Both the position numbers and the translations under genes were made by a program. Shown in pieces: positions 34,131 to 47,460 of a stretch of 64,000 bases of DNA; within the stretch, counting starts at the first letter, position 1, and each line of letters opens with the position of its first letter. The DNA lies in contig JANTQF010000133.1 in the NCBI GenBank assembly GCA_032988165.1, positions 1 to 64,000 on the forward strand, given 5' to 3'. This DNA is from Emmonsiellopsis sp. PD_33 (lineage: Eukaryota > Ascomycota > Eurotiomycetes > Onygenales > Ajellomycetaceae). The notes below the pieces were generated by a model, which searched no databases, was not told the origin of the DNA, and worked only from the letters and a program-made list of their open reading frames with translations.

Positions 34131-37100
34131 GAGGATATTTGGTGTCTTCAAATGGTCTTACACTTCTCGCTCTTGGCTCAAGTGGGAAAAGACAGCTTTT
34201 AACGTTTGGTGACGACTCATAAGCACGTTTTCGGGGGTTACTCTCAGTTCCATAAGTGCGCTTATAGCTCAGGGAGGAGATGAAAAGTTAGATGTATGTA
34301 CTTTGTTGTATTGTCATATACCAACTTTCATGAGAAGTGATCAAAAGATCCAAACCGAAATTGTAAAAGATAGAATGCTATGATAACTTGAAGGCATGGT
34401 GCTGGAAGAGGTGGGGATAAAGTATTTTAGATGCCGCTATGACATCATTAGCCCCTGATCCCTGCATACTAACACTCCTGCCTTTTCAGCCCAACGTGAT
34501 CTCCTTGAACATGTACAAGATGTCTAGGGAGCGGGACTGTTTACCGAAAGTGCAAGCATCAGGATTATATAAATAATTGATTGACAGGTCTACGTCTCTT
34601 GGGATCTATCGGATTAAGCGGAGTTCTCGACATGGAGCGGTCAAGTGCCCGCCTCTAATCTGATGTTAGGATTAATTACTCTAGGACTAGATAGTAGTTT
34701 TCAAGACATGGTGGCACTTTAGTTACGTTCACCAGCGCCTGAGCTAGTTAAGTAAATTGCCATCGCATGTCCATTCGTTGTCGGCCGATTGATTAGCCCG
34801 CCTATCCGCTTGTCCGGTCTGCTTGACAATTGGCATAGTATTGAAAGAAGCTACAGAGAATTCTCTCTTGCCACTGAAAGCGGAGTAAATTACGGCTTCT
34901 GGACTTATGAGCAGTCTAGAAAAAGGATGCTAATTCTAGCAAGATGTATGGATGAGGGGATACCCTATTCCCTGCGAGTGTCAACATGCATCTTATGTAG
35001 AGTAGATGCGTACATTTTGCCATTTTTAGAAACTGCCCATTTACTCTTTTCGGATTGGGGGCTTAGTTAGATGGTTAGCTTGTGGCAAGACTAATGAAGT
35101 TTTCTCAAGAAGAGGCTGAAATCTCAGGGGTGGACGCCAATGAAAAATGAATTATCTTAGGAACCAACTGCTTGGATTGCTTAGCTAACTACTTCTATTT
35201 GCAAGGTCCCCTGTAGCCTAATAATTCTGTAAACAGGTTAATATCTCTTTCAGGTTTACCATATCAGTTAGTGAATGATGTTCTATAAAAAATGAGGATT
35301 CTATGACTTTGTTGTGTTTACTTGGGGCTCATCTATACCCCCTTAGCAGGAGCAGCCCCCTACCCGTTAGTCTACAATGGATCTTGAATGTGATGGTTCA
35401 AACTCTGTTCTTACAGCATCCGATTCCAAACCGAGTCTTGATGCTATAACGAGCTAACAGTTGAAAATTGATTACTCAGAGCTTTAAGATTTCAATGCTA
35501 GCTAGTTAGGGAAAATCGTACGTGTCTCCAGCTTCAGCTCCATTCATGGATCTTTTCCTAAGGTTAATATCAGAGTCCCTCGAGAAAGTGATTAAGGCCT
35601 GCTAAGCTTTGTGCCAACCAACAGCAGCATGGGAGCAACAATTTCCCCACCAGCCATTTTCCTAGTTGAGCGAGGTGCCCTGCATTCGAAGGGGGCCAGT
35701 TGTCAGCCGGGTGCTGCAGCACTTCCCAAAACGGAAACTCCTCTCTCAGCCCTGTCCTCATCCATGATGGTTTCGTATCCTGCGTTGTAGATCCCACAAC
35801 ACAGGAGTAAATCGCTGGACTAATCAAAATTAGTATTTTAAATGCCGTGTTCCGACACACCGTAAGGCTGGATAGGCGTTATAGACTGTAATTTTCTCGT
35901 CGGCTCCGGGGTACATGTACCGGACGTAATCAAGCTTCTGTATCGCAGTTTATCTCCGTGTTGACGTTGCAGGCTCGGATGCTGCATAACTGGATGTGCC
36001 GCTGCTTTAACGGAATTTGTCAGCGGCATTGCCCTCTAGCACTAATACGGACTAGTGTCAGCATTGGAACACCGAACGACCAATCATCGGGCAGGATTCG
36101 GCTTTCGGCTGTCGTCTAGCGCGTTTGTCAGGGCTGACATAACGACATCGGGCCAGGGGTCAAAGCCCGCATCCAACGTCCCTCTCCTCTCTTCATCGAG
36201 ATATTGTCCATAATGGGACTGCAACTTGACAAATCTGCGTGGAAACTGCGGGACTGGTGATTGAACGTTGTCACACCTGTTACAGTGTACTCAGCTGGAT
36301 ATAGAGTTGTTGAGTGAGACGACAGGGCGAAGCCTCGGTTCTCCAATGCGACGCTGTTCCCGCCTCAGACTCCAGAGGCGCCAAATCTCCCCAGCCTACA
36401 CACGGTCTTTTCTGCACGGGCCAGGAGGGCATTGGCTATTCCGTGGTGTCTTGCAGACCTCTGCGTCCTAACGAACGCCACACTTGGCTGCTGAATGGTC
36501 GGCTGAAGTAAATGCTGGTCAGGGTCGGAAATCCCGCCGCCTGTATCCGGTTCTCCTCCGTTTCTACTCCATCTTCGGGCTCTGAAAGAACACCGAACGC
36601 CCCAGTCGTGCTGGCACAATCAATCTTTGATACCGCTGTATTCATGCCGCTTTTGCGGATCTGACAAATCAGTCTCTGACGTCCACTCCAAGTAATCGAC
36701 ATCTTTGTTTCTACTTTGGGGTTCACTCCCTGTGGTTTCCAGCCTTCCAACCCTTTTCAGGCGCAGTAGGATTTTGCCATGCCCAGGTGGGCATCTCCTA
36801 TAGCCGTTTTTGAATTAGCTCGAATACCCGGGACGCTGGTTGCCGTATTTGACGACTGAGAGACGGGTCTTGGTCTAGTTCTGAACGGGCCCTAAGCTTT
36901 TCAAACGACCATAAACTAGGGACCAGAAAAAGATATAAATGACCTTCGCCCGGTCCCTGGGCACCATATATTAAATTATTCGGAACAGCTTATCTTTCAT
37001 CCTTAACGTTCTACCTCCGAGATCCCCTCGACAACAATTCCAATCGACCTCAACGGCTCTCTTAGCATACGATTAGTGCTACATTTATATCTTGAGCTCA

Positions 37101-37365
37101 ACGTCCATCTCCTCGTACCATTTACGGACTGGTTATAAGGTTGCCTTCCCAGCCTGTCCCTTGCAGCTGTATTGGTTAATCTTCGGAAAAGGGGACTTAG
37201 TGATCGGGAAATAATCCAATTTATCCCATCATTTGTGCTGTTTAGGACACCATCCAACACTTGGAAGCGCTATTGTTCGTGTCTCTTGCGGAACCAAATA
37301 TTTCCCCTTTAACCACAATCTTTGATATTCTACGAGGCTCGTTTTCCACGACATATCCTGCCGCC
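34131..37365. other. Long gene-poor interval, no gene supported
   Basis: A 3.2-kb stretch with only short, overlapping frames on both strands. It is moderately AT-rich in its first half but still has ordinary CpG frequency, so it does not look like the mutated block at the right end. I could not read transposase, reverse transcriptase or RNA features in it. It may carry the long upstream control region of the bZIP gene, or old decayed sequence. Confidence 0.45.
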
Positions 37366-39448
37366 ATGTCTCTAAGGACAACTCCCGATTTCCCAATGGA
37401 TGTGCTCTCTGCATCCACATTTCCGGAACCAGCCTCAAGCTATCCGGCACCCACCAATGATAAAGAGACAGGACATGTTTTATATGGTGGGCTGCCATTT
37501 TACGACGAAAATGATAACTATCACGGGAATACATCGGTAGCGGAATCAATGAGCAGATCAGCTTCTGAGAACCAGACGGCAACATCAAAGAAAAAGGCAA
37601 AGACTAGTCCCGGTTCTAGCGAAGAAGACGCGGCCAAGAGGCGAGGCCGGCCAAGATTGAATACTAGAGACAAAACAGCTGCTGAGGTTCGTTCTCCCTT
37701 TGTTGTCGTTCCTTGTCCAAAATACAATGTTATACATCTGAACTATGTAATGCGCCCGGTGTTAACATCTCTTCTAGCGCCGTCGTACACAAATACGGCT
37801 TGCCCAACGTGCCTATAGGCTAAGAAAGGAGGCAACTATCTCAAGCCTCAACCAACGCGTTGTTGAACTGGAAGAGACTGTTGATGAAATGAGCAAATCT
37901 TTCCTTGCTTTCAATGATGAGGCAATGAGCTCTGGTCTTCTGTCAGCTCAACCGGAATTTGCGGACCATCTACGGCGAGTAACAGAGCGATTTCTTTCCC
38001 TAGCCAAGGACGCTTCCAGCCCCAGTTCGGACCGTGAAGGCGGTAACCTTGAGATCGTTGACCACCGCCATGAGACACCTGAGACATACCTTAGTCGTCA
38101 ACCAAGTTCTGCAAACGTCCATGTTCCCGACCGTGGAAACATGACATTTGGCTACGAGGTCACAAGTTATAGCAATAGAGCTGAATTCGGTATGGCTGTT
38201 ACCTCTCAAGATAATCAGGCGATGTTTTATCCTCAGAGGCCAACGGTGCCAACTTCATCGTATGGGATTGGGCAGAATCATGACTGGATGTTCGTCGATC
38301 CCTCCCCATCCGGCACGACTACGATAGCAGATCCTAACATTGCATATTTCCCTAAAGTCTTGCCCCCGTTGAGTACCCCCAGCCCCTACACATTTAGCTT
38401 CCAGGAGCCGCCGTTCACACGCCGATTACACCGCACGTGCCTCGGGACGGGCTATCACATACTTCGAAATAGTTCCGCAAACTCTCAAGCCTTGACAACG
38501 GCCTTTAGGCTTGCTTTGCACTACAGTAGCAGAAAGCAGCTGATCCAAAATTTCCGCCTTCTTTTATTGAGAGGTCCGAAGGATACCCTCGAGTTTTGGG
38601 AGAAGCCGTTCTTCTCTATTGGTGGCGCGGGGACACATTACCCTCGTCGTGATCACGAGGGTAGGTTAACTTATCCCCCGAATATGCTGTCGACGGAGCG
38701 AGTATTCGGTAGTCTATTGATTCGGAATGCTGAAACGCCCCATCAAGGCAAGAGCCTGGAGGAAATAACAGAGGAGCTTGGGTTTAGGGGCCAGTGGTTT
38801 GACTCTAACGATGTGGATGGCTACCTGCGATCCAGAGGTATTGTCATCGAAGACAACTCGTCAATAGTGCAAATTCCCCCAACCTTCCCAAATTGTATAT
38901 CCCCCAGAAATGCACCCCAGCAACCCGCAACCATCGAATTCGGTGATCCAGTAACCTCGCCTACAACGATAAATCCCCCGGCTCCTCTGGGTGCGGCCGA
39001 GCAAACACAACCGAACGAACTTCTGCTAGCTCGGCTAATACCGCGGTTATTCCCGAAAACGGACCAGCCAACAGAGGATATTATGGGAGACAGCAGTCCC
39101 CAATTGCCAGGGTCTACCGGAGAGCACGGTCTTGAGAATCCTGCCTCAATCTCGAACATAGATCCTCATAAATTGCCACCAGACAAGCAGATGCCTAAAA
39201 CGGCATCCTCGTCATTAGACGTTGAGCGCTTTATTAACCGTGAGTGGAACTCCTTGTTTCTTCTTACCTGAATCTATTCCCTTTCCCATCATCCAAACTA
39301 CCCACGAGTCAAACCTTTCTAGAAGGGATACTAATGCTTCCTCCCAAATCCAGAGCTGGTAATGCGCGGCGTCTGTCTCGGCCGTGCGCCCGGATTCAGA
39401 CGTCACGACGTCGATGCTGCCCTTGTTTCCTCCGTGCTAGCTTATTGA
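37366..39448 (+). CDS. bZIP transcription factor (AP-1-like fungal family)
   Basis: Three exons, 37366-37686, 37778-39239 and 39354-39448, give about 625 residues. The start at 37,366 has a GCCGCC leader; an in-frame ATG at 37,261 would add 35 residues. An AT-hook-like core RGRPR (93-97) precedes the basic region, which is rebuilt across the first intron as RRRTQIRLAQRAYRLRKE (108-125), then a short heptad zipper (SLNQRVVELEETVDEM). This AT-hook-plus-bZIP order is typical of a Pezizomycotina-specific bZIP family whose members act in stress and development. The middle is a conserved fungal region (RRLHRTCLGTGYHILRNSS, LTTAFRLALHYSSRKQLIQN). The last exon gives GVCLGRAPGFRRHDVDAAL, a conserved end motif of the same family, which supports the last acceptor. 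Targets are unknown. Confidence 0.9.
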
Positions 39449-40192
39449 TGTGATCAATCAAGTTTCTTTGTATTTTCAATGGCGTTTCTTCCCCCAATCA
39501 ATCGACCGGCATACCCGAGAAAGATCGATAACGAAGGCGGGAACTCGGCCCTTTCATTGTTGTCATCACCCCACTCAATTTTGCCTTGTGCAGCCAACAT
39601 CTTTTTCTTTCCCAACAAGCAGAAAATAAAAACCGCATGAAAAAAATAGTTTCTCTCGCCTTTTTGCTCGGGCCTTGGACCGGGTCAGTGTTTTCTTTTT
39701 GAAGGTACCCGGGGGCGCGGGTATTGCACTTCGTTCCGTACTTACCGAGACATCCGGACTACGGACGAATAATTTTGTTTTTCTATATACGTGCGTCCGT
39801 CCTTTGCCACCCCTTTATCATGCCACGTTTAAGTGCCGATGATAGCCATAATGATGCATGGTATGGAAACCAAACATCACCCCCAGTGCTATCGGGGTCT
39901 ATTAGGCCGAAATAACGAGATTTCACCCTTCTTCTCCTACCCTTGTTCCCCCGCATAAATTAATTTCCTCTCCTTTAATATTCAATTCAACCACCATTCC
40001 CTCAATCATTCCTCCTATCCATCTCAATCGCACGAAAAAGAGCTCCTTCTACCACATTAGCGAAGCAACATATATCTCCCGCTATTATATAGTACCTCAA
40101 CCATCCCCCCTCGCTCCATCTCACCATTCCTCCCTCCGTGACCCCCCACCATCTCACATCTACATAAAACAACCCGCTCAGCACCACCCATC
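39449..40192. other. Intergenic region, promoter of the mutarotase gene
   Basis: No gene supported. From about 39,920 the + strand becomes C/T- and CCA-rich, a typical leader composition before the ATG at 40,193. Confidence 0.5.
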
Positions 40193-40582
40193 ATGTCCAC
40201 CACCACCACCACCCCACCCCACCCAAAACGCATCGCCCAAATCGTCCGCCTAAAACCCTCCTCCATCCAGGCCTACAAAGCCTGCCACGCAGCCGTCTGG
40301 CCCACCGTCCTCGCTCAAATCAAAGACTCAAACATCTCCGACTACTCCATATTCCTTGATGAGCGGTCGCTGACGCTCTTTGCGACGTTCAAGTGGACGG
40401 GCACGGATTGGGAGGCGGATACGAGGCGGATGAGGGAGAATGAAGAGGTGAGGAGGTGGTGGGAGATGACGGATGGGATGCAGGAGAGTTTTAATGAGGG
40501 GGCCGTGGGGAGTTTGGGTGCGGATGGGGATGGGGATGGGGGGTGGTGGGTAGGGTTGGAGGAGGTGTTTAGGTTGGAGTAG
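40193..40582 (+). CDS. L-rhamnose mutarotase family protein
   Basis: Intronless gene of 129 residues. It matches the small dimeric alpha/beta-barrel mutarotases that interconvert the anomers of L-rhamnose: RIAQIVRLKPSSIQAYKACH, with the conserved His32 in CHAAVWP, then ISDYSIFLDERSLTLFATFKW, and RRWWEMTDGMQ near the C-terminal active-site Trp pair. The family is usually about 105 residues; the extra length is a Thr/Pro N-terminal lead and a Gly/Asp insertion (GADGDGDGG) before WWVGLEEVF. It would support use of plant-cell-wall rhamnose, but no other rhamnose gene lies nearby, and other sugar substrates are possible. It is followed by a run of about 20 T on the + strand. Confidence 0.88.
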   Translation: MSTTTTTPPHPKRIAQIVRLKPSSIQAYKACHAAVWPTVLAQIKDSNISDYSIFLDERSLTLFATFKWTGTDWEADTRRMRENEEVRRWWEMTDGMQESFNEGAVGSLGADGDGDGGWWVGLEEVFRLE

Positions 40583-41793
40583 TTAAGTATTATTATGTGT
40601 GGGAAGGGGTTTGGTTTTTTTTTTTTTTTTTTTGTCTTTGTGATTTCTTGAGGTTGGCTGGCTATCTAGTGCGCGAACTGCGCTTCCGTCCTCGTTCGTC
40701 TCACCAAGCTTTTAATCTTTCCACGGATTCTGGTCGAGATTCGGGGTGGTCCCGGTTTATTTTAAGGTTGATCCCGATCCACTTACTTTATTTGAGCCTA
40801 AATATGACCACCCTCGTGGACATCGCTATGGCGTAGCAGATAATAGTTTGATAGGGTAGTTTATTAATCTACCTCCTTCTTTCCCATGGCAGGAATCATA
40901 ATTATTTTACTCATTGTTCATCCTAATTATTCTCAGTGTTGGAAATCTAGGCCTAGGTCTTATGCCTTATTAACAGTTCACTACATCCTCTCAAAATAAT
41001 CTATATCCCAGTCTGAAATATGAGCCAACTTCATATTCTTATTATCTCATTCAACGATGAAAATGACTGATTAACTACACGTTCCTCGAAAAGAAAAGAA
41101 AAACCAACGCAACAAACTTCACACCCCCTTCCCACTCCCTGGATTGTAATAACACTAGCACCAGCAGAAACCCAAATGATCAAATAAAAGCCACAATCTG
41201 CAATCCGGCTCATCAACGTTGCCATTCCGCCTTGGAGGGGGAAGAAAGAAAGAAAAAAAACCTGCTTCCATTCCCAACCCATCCATCCAACCAATCGCGA
41301 AACCATTTTACACCTGCCCCTCGAACGAACAGAGTTCCAGAGCCTCATATTGCTTTGTCCGGGTATTAACGCCTTGCCGGTGTCCGTTTTGCATGAGCCA
41401 ATTCAAATTAAGAAGAAAAAAAATGACGAAAGAGGGACTCCAATGCTAACTGACGAATTGAAAGGGAAAAAAATTAGAAACAATTAACAAAACTAAAAGT
41501 GAAAAGGGGGAAATGAAAAAAATGAACCAAATAAAGCCTCGTTGCGAGACGGAGTCGCATATGCCCGAATAAAAGAGAAATATTTTCTTTTCCTTTATCC
41601 CATTCCCATCAATATGTGAAACTTTGCGCGCACGGAATGGTAATCTTCAAAAAAAAAGAGAAATGCTGCTGAAGTGGATCTTCTCCCATGTGCAGAGGAT
41701 ATCACGTTCCTGTAAATGGCCCCATTTCGAGAATATCTGGCTGCCTTTCCAACGTCTCCTTTTAGTTTATCCATGTAGAGCGAACCATACACC
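40583..41793. other. Convergent 3' intergenic gap with poly-T run
   Basis: Separates the mutarotase gene and the large cysteine-rich-tail protein gene, which converge. A homopolymer T run occupies about 40,615-40,634. A-rich stretches follow around 41,410-41,530. No gene is supported. Confidence 0.5.
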
Positions 41794-44700
41794 TCAGTGA
41801 TGACGCTCATGAAGATAAACCACCGTCGTCCACCCCGCACAACAAGTCCTAACCATCCGATGCGAGCACCAACAGCACGTAACAGTAAAATTACTCGAAG
41901 ACGACGAGCTCGAGGACGACGGACGAGAATTCCAGGCCGATTTACCATTACCATTATCCAACCCGTTCGAAGTTGCTGGTCGGCCTGCTTCTCCTACAGC
42001 ACCATGGAGAACCAACGCACCGCTCGGTCCAGCCTGTTGCTGTTGACCATCATCATTGGCCGCCTCATCGTTCACGAGAGCTAGATGGCTATGGTTCTCT
42101 GGCGGGGAGGTTTCAGGCCACATCCCGGGCGGTTGGCCATTAGGGAAGGCAAGTTTGGCATATACATCGGAAGGCATGTCGTGCCAGTACCGGCATTGGC
42201 AGCAGATCACGAACATTTTGGCAACTGGTGTACCTCTGCGCATCGGGCGTTGAGCCCTACCAGATCCGATAGCGGATACGTTCTGTCTGCTGGATGACGG
42301 AGGGCGAGGGTCGGAGATTAGTGCTGGGAGACCCTGACTTGGGCTCTGGTTACGCTCGACTGTCCAAAGAGATAAGGAGTCAGTTGCGTTGGTGGACTTT
42401 TTGGTAGCCTCTTTGTTGACGAGTGCTGATGAAGCTGATCCTGAGGTCTGGACGGGTTTGGGGGGTGATGGGGAAGTTGATGGAATTGTTCGGGGAGATT
42501 TTGGTTGCGAGGAGTCTTTGGGAGAAGTAGAAGGTCTGCGTTTCTCTACACTAGTCTCACGGTAGGGCTGTGCTTGGGGTAAGTCGACTGAAATGGAACG
42601 CTTTTTCTTGCTGCCGGTAGTATCTCCTCCATCGGCGGTGCTTAAAATTTCGGTGGCACTAGGGTACGCTGAGTATACTCCGCTGTTACGTTTTGGTGAC
42701 TTTGGCGGTATTTCGAATCCATCTCCGGTACTGTTAGCTTCGGAGGAAGCCGGCGTTTTCTCATTGCTGTCGGACGTTGGAGATGGTTTCGGAACTTCCT
42801 GTTTGCTTTCTGTGGTCACGGGTTTGTCCTTCTCCTCCTTCTTATCCACGTATGGTAGGGCGGATATGATAACCGGAGACATTAATTTTTCGGGATCGAT
42901 GGGCTCTAGATTCGGCTTTGCTGTTCTTTCAACCATGGCATGCTTATTTGCTCTCTTGCTGCCATATCTCAACAGGCGCGTGAGAGAAAAAGAAGATTTT
43001 TCGTTCTTTGACGTGGCAGTATCAACATGATGTGAAGACTCCTGTGAGGCGGGGATGGTAGAGGACATTATGGACGGCGTTCTTGTTTTCCCCGATGATA
43101 CCGTGCCAGGACCGATGGTCTCGTTGTCTTCTTGGGTGTTGAGAGGAGGTGCAGCTAAAGGCGAGGAACGAAAGGGAACATCACGATTGTGGTATCTAGG
43201 TGGTAGTTGCATAGGATTTGATCGATTCTGGAGGCTGGGAGCGGTGGAAGCTCGTTCCATATAGGGGCGATCAGCGATGCTTGTAGGTTGGACAAGTTCT
43301 GTTGTAGTTTGGGACCTGGCACGGCCATTGTCGCTAGTGACACTTATGTCCTGAGTATCGATATGACGGTTAGATTTCACTGATGGGTCTACCTTCACCT
43401 GATCCTGGTTGTGAGTTCCGTTGGTATGCTCTCCTGGCTCACTTAACAGGGGCTGCTTAGCGGTATCCCTGTCTGTTTTCTTTTGTCCGGGCTCGGATTT
43501 TTGACCCAAACGCCGCAAGGAGGCAACAGAAAGATGTTCGGAGCCGCCGAATATTTCACTCCAAGACTGTCTGCGCTTCCGATACTTACCCTTAATGTCT
43601 CCAGGACCACCGGTTCTGAGTTGAGAAGGACTTGGAGCAGGATCCTCTAAGATAACTGGGAACTTTTCGCCTTTATACGTAGACTTCGTGTTCTCCTCCA
43701 CGTTCTGTCTGGTGGCTTTCCCGTCTATCTGTGTATTATTATTGGCAGATGGCGGGATATTCTCGTCGGGATGACGAACTTGTAGCGGGGGCGGGGAAGG
43801 AGACTCGGGTACGGCTGGAAATCGGCTGCTACTAATTGTGGGCGGTGAACTTTTTTCGCCTTTCTTCGTAGCATTCGTCTCGGACAAAGGCACTTTATTA
43901 GTACGACGGCGTAAGGAATGGGAAGGCGGTTCATGATCGATTCTTGCAGACTTGCGTTGGAGCTTTCTGCCAGTCGAATTTAGACTTAGTCGACGATCTG
44001 TCTCCTGGCTCTTGGTCGATTTGGTAGACGTAACGTAACTGTATTGTGATGATGCTTCGTCGCTTTGTTGGTAGGATTTAGCGGCACCACGTAAATCGGC
44101 GTTCTTCTTGCTCGCATGAAGGTGTCGCTCTGGAAAATCTAACGGGGACGCAGGAATGGATGGGCTTGACTCCAAATCGTCAACGGGATCCCTGTCATTT
44201 GCGAAGTCTTCGGTAATCCTAACCCCAAATCGCTGAGGCCAGAAACCCGTAATCTTGGGCATCGCAAGTTCCAGTCCATCGCCATCATTGTCTTCTATAG
44301 GGACGGCAGCTTCAGGAGTTGAGTGGCTGGGCCCAGGTTCATTAATGGAGCTAGCCTTTGATCCATCCCTCGAGGGGTACCGAAAGCCTAGCAGTGATGG
44401 AGCTGTAGAAGAGCGTTTAAGACTACCACTCTTTATGCTTGATGCTCTGCTTGGGGGCTTCAGGGGTTGTTTCTTGGTTAGGCGTCGGCTTGGCTTTTGC
44501 GAATCTTCGTTTCTCTTGGCTTCGAGTTTCAATGACTTTTCGAGCTCCCGCTTCTCCTTCTCTAGACGCTTCAATTCCTTCTTTCTTTCCCTTCTGGCTT
44601 TGTCTGTTGCCCAGGAAGGGGAGACACAGATCTCAGAGCGCTGATCTGCTAGGATGAGACTGTTTGCCGCGTTGACTGTATATGAGGAAGCCAGGGAGCC

Positions 44701-45017
44701 TTTCTGCTTTTCAGTAGTCGTGTTGGAGACATCCTCACGAGCGCTGACATGAGCTCTGTAGCCAAACTCTGTATCGGGATTACCAGAAAGCTCTGTGTGC
44801 CAGACTGAGGAGAGTTCTTTAGCGTCTTGTTCCGAATTCTTGGACTTTGCAGATTTATTTTTGGATTTTCCCTGCTGTAAATGTCAGGAATACCCGCGTT
44901 AAGTGCAAGAATTCTGCTTCCACTTACATTGATTTCTGGGTTGATCGACGGGAGTTGACTCTTAGGTATAGAGCTAAGAGACTCCATCCGATATTGTTCC
45001 CATATAAGTGCAGCCAT
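41794..45017 (-). CDS. Large disordered protein with Cys-rich C terminus
   Basis: Two exons, 45017-44928 and 44874-41794, give about 1056 residues. The start is MAALIWEQYRMESLSS. A basic, helical stretch follows (KARRERKKELKRLEKEKREL, about residues 110-140), likely coiled coil. Most of the protein is low-complexity Ser/Pro/Lys/Glu-rich and probably disordered. The C-terminal part is the conserved region: FVICCQCRYWHDMPSDVYAK, then PPGMWPETSPPENH, a Gln- and Ser-rich linker, and a second Cys block, TVTCCWCSHRMVRTCCAGW, ending VVYLHERHH. Two CC-x-C blocks about 110 residues apart could form a zinc site. Orthologues of this layout occur widely in filamentous ascomycetes as hypothetical proteins; I cannot name a function. 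Confidence 0.85.
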
Positions 45018-47396
45018 GATGACAGGTATATAGATCGCGCAGTTGTCGTATAGGCTTAGTGAAGCTAGGCGGATAGCACGATGGGTTGGCCAACCGTGGA
45101 GTCCTGGTGGACGCTACGGAAGACCCTTCGCGACCCGGATGTAATCGACGCAAGGCAAGGCAAGCTGGAGCCCAGAATATATGTGTAGACGTAAACCGTA
45201 CTCCCCTTGGTATCAAAGAGAACACCCGAAGCCCTCAGCGGGAAGTATCGCTGACCTTGGGTGGCGTTCTTGGGTGGTGGAAGAGTAAAGAGAGTGAGTG
45301 CTAGGGAGTGAGAGAAAACAAATAAACAAACAAACAAAAAAAATAGGATGGTTAAGGTAAACCGCAGAAGAGGCAGATTGGGTTGTGAATGGGCGTGATG
45401 TTGAGAGATGATGATATAGATGCTGGTGCTAGATGGAATTATGATTGTGAAGGTCATCAACAACACTCCTATCAGGAGTAGCCCAAATAAAAGAAAGAAG
45501 GGAATAATACATTAACAGTGACTGATCTCAACAAGCCCCAAGGTCTATGTTGATGGCCTGGGCAATTTGAAGATCTGAACAAGATTCAACAAACAAGAAC
45601 AAGGATAGAGAGCAAGCAAGACTGGATGACATAGAAAATTCTGGGTGGGGAGTTGGACAACAAATTACCACCAAAGGCAGGTTTAGCGACTCGAATGAGG
45701 CAGAGAACCAGTACGGATCCCAGCAGAGCTACTACTGCCTGGCCGTGAAGCTCTGGACAGTGCAAGGCCAGGGCAACATTGGGCTCAAAAGCAGAGAAAG
45801 GGAGGGAGTGGAGGCAGGGAGGAAGAAGACCGAGCTGCCAACAAAGAGGCGTCTGGGGGATTCGAGATCCAGGCGAGCGTCAGGATGAAACGCAGAAACC
45901 CATGTCCGCCCTTTGCTTCATGAAGACGGAGGAACAGGTTTTTGCAGCGAGCGCACAGAGCAGGTGGCGTCAGATAGGATTTTCATGGAGAGTTGAGATC
46001 GGTTTCTCCCGCACGCCTGCAGCCGCCTCCTGCAGAGCAACCAGGCCAAGTCACATGTTGTTGCGATGTCTCAGTGTTGCAGAGCCTGGAAACAGTGGAA
46101 AGACGTGGGAATGGCTTATAAATGGGCGAATGCGGCCGTGCAGAAAACAGCGGCCAACCAACGCCGGCCGGGTTGCAGGATCCAATATATGCATGAAAGA
46201 AAACATGGCTTTATTGGGCATTGTCCTGACGAGGGCCAGGGTTAGTTAACAAGGGAGTTCGATTTGAGACTGCTTGCAAGCAGCCAATATCACTCCTCCA
46301 GGATATTATCCTGCTCACTAGCTCGCGGATTGGGAGATTTCCCGCCCAGATACAGGGGAACGGCGCCAAGCATTAATCTATTTGTGCAGATCTGAATAAT
46401 TTCATGGGTAAATAGGGGGAACAAACCAGCTACAGGGTTCCACAGCAAAGAGATTTCATTGACTATCGGCTTCGAGAAGTGCCAGAGAAGGATTTTAGCT
46501 CGCAGTCGTCTGCCATAACTAGGTGAGGCGAAGCAAGGGAGACTCTTCCCAACCCGGGATGAAACCAATAAGCTGCGGAGCTGTTAACTAATCCCAAACA
46601 GACCCTGGAGAAGCGCTACCTAAGATTGAATTTCCATTGAATAGCACGGAGCGGCTTGGGCGCGAAGCTGTTCTCAGAGAATTTTGTGAACGGAAATCTA
46701 CGGTTATGGCCTTTCAATGCCGCAACCGTTCACCCAACAGAAAGCCGATCAGGAAAGAAAGATGTTCTGGGGTGATAAAGCGGCTAAAAATAGCGCTCGC
46801 GTATTGGCAAGCAGGCCAAGAGATCTTAGGCGCTTTATTAACCAGACCTTTGGCTTGGTCCCCATCATCCTCCGATCCGAAAGGCATAGAAAATCATAGC
46901 ACAAGTTGTGTTCTCGAAGATTGGCACCTCCTTTGCACATCAGCAAAAATCCGAAATGTATACTAACATATTGCTCCAACCCCATAGAGGCTATCTTACT
47001 AGTATGGCTTCTAGAAGTTTTCAAGCCTTTCCGCTTATTCCCAAACCCAGCTTTCCATGTATGGGTCCGTCAAAGTGCCCCCAGCCCAGAGTATTTCAGG
47101 TCTGGGCCGGATGGTTCAAGATCTCATTTCGTTCCGGCATTTGCGTATTACAACCTCTGAGATCGAGGTGTTTGGGCATCCGTCGACTGCCACCACTGTC
47201 TGCATGATGCCGTGTACATACATTGGAATGGAACCACGGGAAGTTTGCCAGACGGGACAAACCCAAGTTCATCTTCCATGGATATTTGTCATGCACAGCC
47301 ATGCGTGACAGGCTGACATCCACCTCCGTCATTCTCGGTCATGGCCTGACTCATGGTGGCGCAGTCAGGTACCGGTAACGTGATCCACCACCCTGC
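45018..47396. other. Intergenic flank of the AT-rich block
   Basis: The first 500 bases are the promoter region of the large minus-strand gene. The rest has mixed composition with normal CpG content and only short overlapping frames, none with recognisable features; the 156-codon frame at 45,779 is Arg/Gln/Ser-rich and not convincing. The last CpG I can find before the AT-rich block is at about 47,396. Confidence 0.5.
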
Positions 47397-47460
47397 GAAC
47401 ACTCCCACCCAATGAACACATGTTTTTAACCTCAACCCTCCATCTTCAAACATCAACACC

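Noticed and set aside
45779..46249. 156-codon + frame near the AT-block border
   Set aside because: Arg/Gln/Trp-rich composition without domain or leader; likely chance in GC-rich DNA.
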